The translations under genes were made by a program, and so were the position numbers. Below, piece by piece: positions 52,623 to 56,306 of a stretch of DNA of 56,306 nucleotides (within the stretch, counting starts at the first letter, position 1; each line of letters starts with the position of its first letter). This DNA is from Hymenobacter lapidarius (GTDB lineage: Bacteria > Bacteroidota > Bacteroidia > Cytophagales > Hymenobacteraceae): positions 1-56,306 of the forward strand of contig NZ_MDZB01000101.1 of the NCBI RefSeq assembly GCF_001816145.1, given 5' to 3'. The notes beneath the pieces were generated by a model, which saw only the letters and a program-made list of their open reading frames with translations, searched no databases and had not been told where the DNA came from.

Positions 52623-53447
52623 ATGGCTGAATTACAAACCCTAATCGAGCAGGCCTGGGCCGACCGCGCCCTGCTCCAAACCCCCGAAATTAAAGCGGCC
52701 ATTGAGCACGTCATCGAGGAGCTCGACAAAGGCCGCTTGCGAGTGGCCACCCCGCCCGCCGAAGACGGCGGGGAGTGGACCATCAACGAGTGGGTGAAGA
52801 AAGCCGTGATTCTGTACTTTCCCATTCGCCAGATGAATACGCAGGAAGTGGGTCCTTTTGAGTTCCACGACAAAATGGCCCTCAAAACTGACTACGCTGG
52901 CCAGCAGGTGCGCGTGGTACCGCCCGCCGTGGCCCGCTACGGCGCGTTTCTGGCCCCCGGCGTCATCCTCATGCCCAGCTACACCAACATCGGCGCCTAC
53001 GTGGGCGAGGGTACCATGGTGGACACCTGGGCCACTGTGGGCAGTTGCGCCCAAGTGGGCAAGGGCGTGCACCTGAGCGGCGGTGTGGGTCTGGGCGGCG
53101 TGCTGGAGCCCGTGCAGGCGGCTCCGGTTATCATTGAAGACGGCGCGTTCATTGGCTCGCGCTGCATTCTGGTGGAAGGCTGCCGCATCGGCAAGGAGGC
53201 CGTGATTGGCGCGGGCGTCACCATCACCGGCAGCACCAAAATCATCGACGTGACCGGCCCCGAGCCCAAGGAGTACCGTGGCTATGTGCCGCCCCGCTCG
53301 GTGGTCATTCCCGGCTCCATTCCCAAACAGTTTCCGGCCGGCGAGTACCAGGTGCCGTGTGCCCTCATCATCGGCCAACGCAAGCCGAGCACGGACTTGA
53401 AAACGAGCCTGAATGATGCACTGCGGGATTTTGGGGTGAGTGTCTAG
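52623..53447 (+). CDS. dapD: 2,3,4,5-tetrahydropyridine-2,6-dicarboxylate N-succinyltransferase
   Basis: 274 residues from ATG 52623 (MAELQTLIEQAW). Acts in the succinylase branch of meso-diaminopimelate and lysine synthesis. An N-terminal helical domain precedes a left-handed beta-helix of hexapeptide repeats (VARYGAFLAPGVILMPSYTN, IGAYVGEGTMVDTWATVGSC, VIGAGVTITGSTKI) and a short C-terminal domain (RSVVIPGSIPKQFPAGEYQ). Trimeric, cytoplasmic. The stop codon lies inside a long palindromic element. Confidence 0.96.
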   Translation: MAELQTLIEQAWADRALLQTPEIKAAIEHVIEELDKGRLRVATPPAEDGGEWTINEWVKKAVILYFPIRQMNTQEVGPFEFHDKMALKTDYAGQQVRVVPPAVARYGAFLAPGVILMPSYTNIGAYVGEGTMVDTWATVGSCAQVGKGVHLSGGVGLGGVLEPVQAAPVIIEDGAFIGSRCILVEGCRIGKEAVIGAGVTITGSTKIIDVTGPEPKEYRGYVPPRSVVIPGSIPKQFPAGEYQVPCALIIGQRKPSTDLKTSLNDALRDFGVSV

Positions 53448-53633
53448 ACCACGGATGAGCTCGGATTTTCCGGATTACACGGATTTTGTGGACGAATTCA
53501 GAACCAGCAAAAAAGGCCGCTCAATTGAGCGCCTTTTTTGTGGTTGGTATTTTGTTTCAAGAAAGCAGTTGGTTTTGTAGTCGTCCACAAAATCCGTGAA
53601 ATCCGGAAAAATCCGAGCTCATCCGTGGTCTAG
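53444..53633. repeat. 50-bp inverted repeat element between dapD and msrA
   Basis: Left arm 53444-53493 and right arm 53583-53633 are nearly exact complements (CTAGACCACGGATGAGCTCG; ATTTTCCGGATT), with one indel and a few differences. The outer CTAG/CTAGA ends provide the TAG stop codons of both dapD and msrA. The 90-nt centre carries a bidirectional terminator. Confidence 0.85.
53508..53541. terminator. Bidirectional terminator inside the palindromic element
   Basis: AAAAAAGGC-CGCTCAA / TTGAGCG-CCTTTTTT, symmetric hairpin with A and T tails, between the convergent dapD and msrA genes. Confidence 0.8.
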
Positions 53634-54166
53634 ATGCCTGCTTTTAGTTTATCGCCAAATAGTGCCTTCACCTTATCCACCTTGGGGCGGGCCACAAACT
53701 GGCAGTAGGGCTCGTGGCCGTGCTGGTTGTAGTAGTTCTGGTGGTAGTTTTCGGCGGGGTAGAAAGTGGGCGCGGCCATGATTTCCGTCACCACGGGATT
53801 GGGGAAGGCCTGGTTGTCGTTGAGTTTCTGCTTGTAGCCTTCGGCCAGCTGCTGCTGCTGCTCGTTGTGGTAGTAGATGCCCGAGCGGTACTGGGGGCCC
53901 GAGTCGTTGCCCTGGCGGTTGAGGGTGGTGGGGTCGTGGGTTTTCCAGAAAATTTCCAGCAACTCCTCGAAACTGATAACGGCCGGGTCGAAGGTGATGT
54001 CGATGACTTCGTTGTGGCCCGTGAGGCCGCTGCATACTTCCTTGTAGGTTGGGTTGGCGATGCGGCCACCGGCGTAGCCGGATACCACTTTTTCCACGCC
54101 CTTCAGGTTCTGAAATACGGCTTCGACGCACCAAAAACAGCCTGCTCCAAATGTTGCTTTTTCCAT
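53630..54166 (-). CDS. msrA: Peptide methionine-(S)-sulfoxide reductase
   Basis: 178 residues from ATG 54166 (MEKATFGAGCFWC). Repairs oxidised methionine. Signature GAGCFWCVEAVFQNLKGVEKV with the catalytic Cys in GCFW, the conserved SGYAGG, PTYKEVCSGLTGHNEV and YHNEQQ regions. The upstream 11 codons in frame show no family similarity. The end GDKLKAGI and its stop fall in the palindromic element. Confidence 0.96.
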   Translation of the reverse strand: MEKATFGAGCFWCVEAVFQNLKGVEKVVSGYAGGRIANPTYKEVCSGLTGHNEVIDITFDPAVISFEELLEIFWKTHDPTTLNRQGNDSGPQYRSGIYYHNEQQQQLAEGYKQKLNDNQAFPNPVVTEIMAAPTFYPAENYHQNYYNQHGHEPYCQFVARPKVDKVKALFGDKLKAGI

Positions 54167-54301
54167 GTACTGGGGAGATTTATTAAGATGTAAATACAAC
54201 GCGCTGCCACCCGCTTGGGTTATTGCCTAGCCGCCAGCGTTCGGGCGCGCATTGTGCGGCCATAACAATCGCCGCTGCCATATTGTGCCGTAAACAGGGC
54301 G

Positions 54302-54355
54302 GCGCTCCGGAGAAAAGGCCACCGCAGCAAAGCGGTGGCCTTTTCTCCGGAGCGC
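54302..54355. repeat. 24-bp perfect inverted repeat (CTCCGGAGAAAAGGCC)
   Basis: Arms 54302-54325 and 54332-54355 are exact complements with a 6-nt loop AGCAAA; inner part GGCCACCGC/GCGGTGGCC. Lies between hbd and msrA, both read on the minus strand. The internal TTTTCTCC after the inner stem could give partial terminator activity in either direction. Shares CCGGAGCGC with 24216-24293. Confidence 0.75.
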
Positions 54356-54372
54356 GTTGTGGCCCCTGCTGA

Positions 54373-55259
54373 CTAGCGGCGGAACCGCTCGGCTACCACC
54401 AGTTCCTTCGAGCCGGCCGTGTATTGGTAAAAGCCTTCGCCGGACTTGGCGCCCAGGCGGCCGGCCATTACCATGTTCACTAGCAGGGGGCAGGGGGCGT
54501 ATTTGGGGTTGCCCAGGCCCTCATGCAGCACCCGTAGGATGGCCAGGCACACGTCCAGGCCGATAAAGTCGGCCAATTGCAGGGGCCCATGGGGTGAGCC
54601 ATGCCCAGCTTCATCACGGTGTCAATTTCTTCCACACCGGCCACGCCTTCAAACAGCGAAATAATGGCTTCGTTAATCATGGGCATCAAAATGCGGTTGG
54701 CCACAAAGCCGGGGTAGTCGTTCACCTCGGTGGGAGTTTTGCCCAACTGGCGCGACAGGTCCATCACCTGCTCGGTCACGGCGTCGGAGGTGGCGTAGCC
54801 CCGAATTACTTCCACCAGCTTCATCACCGGCACGGGGTTCATAAAGTGCATGCCAATGACCTGCTGCGGGCGCTTGGTGACGGCGGCAATCTTGGTGATG
54901 GAAATGGACGAGGTGTTGGAAGCCAGAATGGTATCGGCCGGTGCGAACTGGTCGAGGTCGCGGAAGATTTGCAGCTTCAGGTCCACGTTTTCGGTGGCGG
55001 CTTCTACTACCAGGCCCACGTTGGCCACGCCCTCTTGCAGCGACGTGAAGGTGCGCAGGCGCCCCAGCGTGGCGGTTTTATCGTCCTCGCTCAGGGTGGC
55101 TTTGCTTACCTGGCGGTCCAGGTTTTTGGTGATGGTGCCCAGCGCGCGGTCCAGGGCCGGCTGGCTGATGTCGATGAGGGCCACGGAAAAACCGTGCTGT
55201 GCAAATACGTGGGCAATGCCATTGCCCATGGTGCCGGAACCAATAACGGCTACGTTCAT
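54373..55259 (-). CDS. 3-hydroxybutyryl-CoA dehydrogenase (single-base frameshift near 54582-54585)
   Basis: About 295 residues when one C is restored at the G run 54582-54585 (plus strand), giving [16 protein letters not shown]; as read, the first frame loses homology there and ends at 54480. N-terminal Rossmann domain: [21 protein letters not shown]; catalytic region [32 protein letters not shown] (catalytic His); C-terminal dimer domain [18 protein letters not shown] and [12 protein letters not shown]-dependent oxidation of 3-hydroxyacyl-CoA in beta-oxidation or butyrate-type metabolism. Confidence 0.9.
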
Positions 55260-55303
55260 AATTAGCGGGAAAAGAGGGAAAACAGCTGAGTAAAAAAGTT
55301 CAA

Positions 55304-55311
55304 CAAAGCTA
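55304..55311 (-). promoter_or_regulatory. -7 box (TAGCTTTG, minus strand) of the 3-hydroxybutyryl-CoA dehydrogenase gene
   Basis: CAAAGCTA on the plus strand, perfect TAnnTTTG on the minus strand, 45 bp before the start codon. Confidence 0.55.
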
Positions 55312-55449
55312 CGCGTGTATTTGCTGCCGCCATTTTTGTTTTAAAATTGAAAAATATTTTTCCACTTATTATATCCTTTTGCAAAGTGCCGCGTACAATG
55401 CCCCAGAGACGCTTATTTTTCTTTCACCTCCTTCAAACTTTCTCTCGTC

Positions 55450-55608
55450 ATGGGTAATCTCCTGTACATCATCGCCGTCATTCTTGTCATCATTTGGGCA
55501 ATTAGCTACTTCGGTGGTTTCTTCACCGGTGGCATTATTCACACCCTGCTCGTAATTGCAATCATCGCCATCCTGCTGCGTGTAATTAGCGGCCGAAGCG
55601 CGGTATAG
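55450..55608 (+). CDS. lmo0937-family small membrane protein
   Basis: 52 residues from ATG 55450: MGNLLYIIAVILVIIWAI, a short FGGFFTGG loop, then a second hydrophobic helix IIHTLLVIAIIAILLRVI and the tail SGRSAV. The start and two-helix layout match the lmo0937 family of tiny membrane proteins, often abundant under stress and of unknown function. Preceded by an AT-rich 190-bp gap, followed by a terminator. Confidence 0.82.
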   Translation: MGNLLYIIAVILVIIWAISYFGGFFTGGIIHTLLVIAIIAILLRVISGRSAV

Positions 55609-55637
55609 TTAGCCCCTAGGGGTAACCAAAAAGCAAA

Positions 55638-55672
55638 AAAAAGCCTGGCTGTTAATTCAGTCAGGTTTTTTC
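55638..55672 (+). terminator. Intrinsic terminator
   Basis: GCCTGGCTG and CAGTCAGG(TTTTTT) pair with one G-T and one bulged base around TTAATT. Follows the small membrane gene by 30 bp and may also serve the convergent gene. Confidence 0.65.
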
Positions 55673-55693
55673 GTGTCTGCGAAATTCGATTTG

Positions 55694-56306
55694 CTACTTC
55701 CCGATGTTGAACAAGAAATTAAACCGAATGACCGGGTTGGGGTAGAGGCTTTCAAACGAGTCGTTGAAATTGTAGAGCAACAGAATATCGGCCGCTGCCC
55801 GGTCGCTGAACTGCTGGCGGTAGCCCGCCCCCAGCAGCGGGCTTTCGATGCTTTGCGAAAGCCCCCTGCCGGTGGGGTTGTTATTGGAATCGTATTCCAG
55901 CACCTTGGCCCTGGTTACTTCGTATTCGGCGTGCGCAAAAAACTGTTGGTAAACCCGGAATTGCGCAAAGGCCTTCACGCCGAAGTTATTGCTTTTCAGC
56001 GTTTGGCCCTGGCGGTTGTTCCCAAAGTCCACCGAGTTGTTGCTGTAGGAGTAGGTGATGCCGGGGCCGATGGCCAGCCGGTCGTTTACGCGGTAGCCCA
56101 GCGCGGGCGACGCCCCAATCACGAACTGGCTAACCTGGGCAGCACCCGCGAAATAGCTATTGTAGCCCAAGCTAAAGCCTGAGTATACAAAGAACTTGGT
56201 GGTGGGCGCCGGGGTGTTGCTCGCCTCTCGCGACTCCCGCGTGCCCGGCAAGTCCAAGCCGGAGGGCCGGTCAGGCGAGGGCTGGGGGGGCGGCGCCTGG
56301 GCGGGG
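55694..56306 (-). CDS. Outer-membrane beta-barrel protein, 5' end outside the window
   Basis: The frame is open to the right edge, where it reads PAQAPPPQPSPDRPSG-like Pro-rich sequence, probably just after a signal peptide. The rest shows alternating strands of a small barrel: FFVYSGFSLGYNSYFAG, PALGYRVNDRLAIGPGITYS, FAQFRVYQQFFAHAEYEV, PLLGAGYRQQFSDRAAADIL, ending in VIRFNFLFNIGK. Ending in alternating aromatic and hydrophobic residues fits outer-membrane insertion. Not assignable to a named porin. A TTG at 56257 is an in-frame start but unlikely to be the real one. Confidence 0.75.
   Translation of the reverse strand, partial: PAQAPPPQPSPDRPSGLDLPGTRESREASNTPAPTTKFFVYSGFSLGYNSYFAGAAQVSQFVIGASPALGYRVNDRLAIGPGITYSYSNNSVDFGNNRQGQTLKSNNFGVKAFAQFRVYQQFFAHAEYEVTRAKVLEYDSNNNPTGRGLSQSIESPLLGAGYRQQFSDRAAADILLLYNFNDSFESLYPNPVIRFNFLFNIGK

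Overview
The window looks like chromosomal DNA of a GC-rich member of the Bacteroidota, most likely Hymenobacter or a close Cytophagales relative. Supporting points are Bacteroidota-type -7 boxes (TAnnTTTG) in front of many genes, few recognisable Shine-Dalgarno sites, a Rho factor with a long Arg/Gln/Asn-rich insertion, an LptD of the Bacteroidota type, a C-terminally extended ribosomal protein S16, M56/BlaI regulatory pairs and many interspersed palindromic repeats. No phage, plasmid, rRNA, tRNA or CRISPR array was seen. The taxonomic call is inference.

Layout. 0-8 kb: serS, divergent rho, a DsbA-like protein, then a minus-strand group with a lipoprotein, a UbiA-family prenyltransferase and a methyltransferase. 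8.4-13 kb: a run of membrane-protein genes organised around a small winged-helix regulator; two copies of a palindrome (ACTTTG-N5-CAAAGT) sit in front of its transcription units. 13-18 kb: a class A penicillin-binding protein, a TIGR01777 epimerase, and folE overlapping a 6-pyruvoyltetrahydropterin-synthase-like gene. 18-22 kb: a secreted coiled-coil protein and the rpsP-rimM-trmD-rplS operon, with a perfect 39-bp inverted repeat before rplS. 22-33 kb: desaturase, RluA-type synthase, panB, lptD, cell-wall amidase, MlaD-like protein, carboxyltransferase. 33-36.5 kb: a scrambled accessory patch holding an AT-rich lipoprotein, a UPF0175/DUF3368 toxin-antitoxin-like pair between two truncated P-loop kinase starts, a J-domain gene with an in-frame amber codon, and two gene fragments fused head to head. 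36.5-42 kb: transglutaminase-like, redoxin, PPTase, WD40, DivIVA, folB and HEAT-like genes. 42-46 kb: BlaI repressor and M56 metallopeptidase. 46-56 kb: gltA, mnmE, DtxR-family regulator, fabH, glycosyltransferase, dapD, msrA, hbd, a lmo0937-type membrane peptide and a truncated outer-membrane protein gene.

The most interesting system is the BlaI/M56 locus at 42.2-45.6 kb. The M56 (BlaR1-like) membrane protease does not end in a penicillin-binding sensor. It ends in a long charged linker and an OmpA-type peptidoglycan-binding domain. Three copies of a perfect operator, TACGAA-N4-TTCGTA, spaced about 31-33 bp apart, lie directly in front of blaI. The inferred circuit is a protease that reads peptidoglycan or envelope state and relieves BlaI repression.

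Four conserved genes (rho, lptD, the M56 gene, hbd) are each broken by a single-base indel, three of them in a C or G run. Sequencing or assembly error is the simplest reading, and start and length statements for those genes assume the reading frame is restored.
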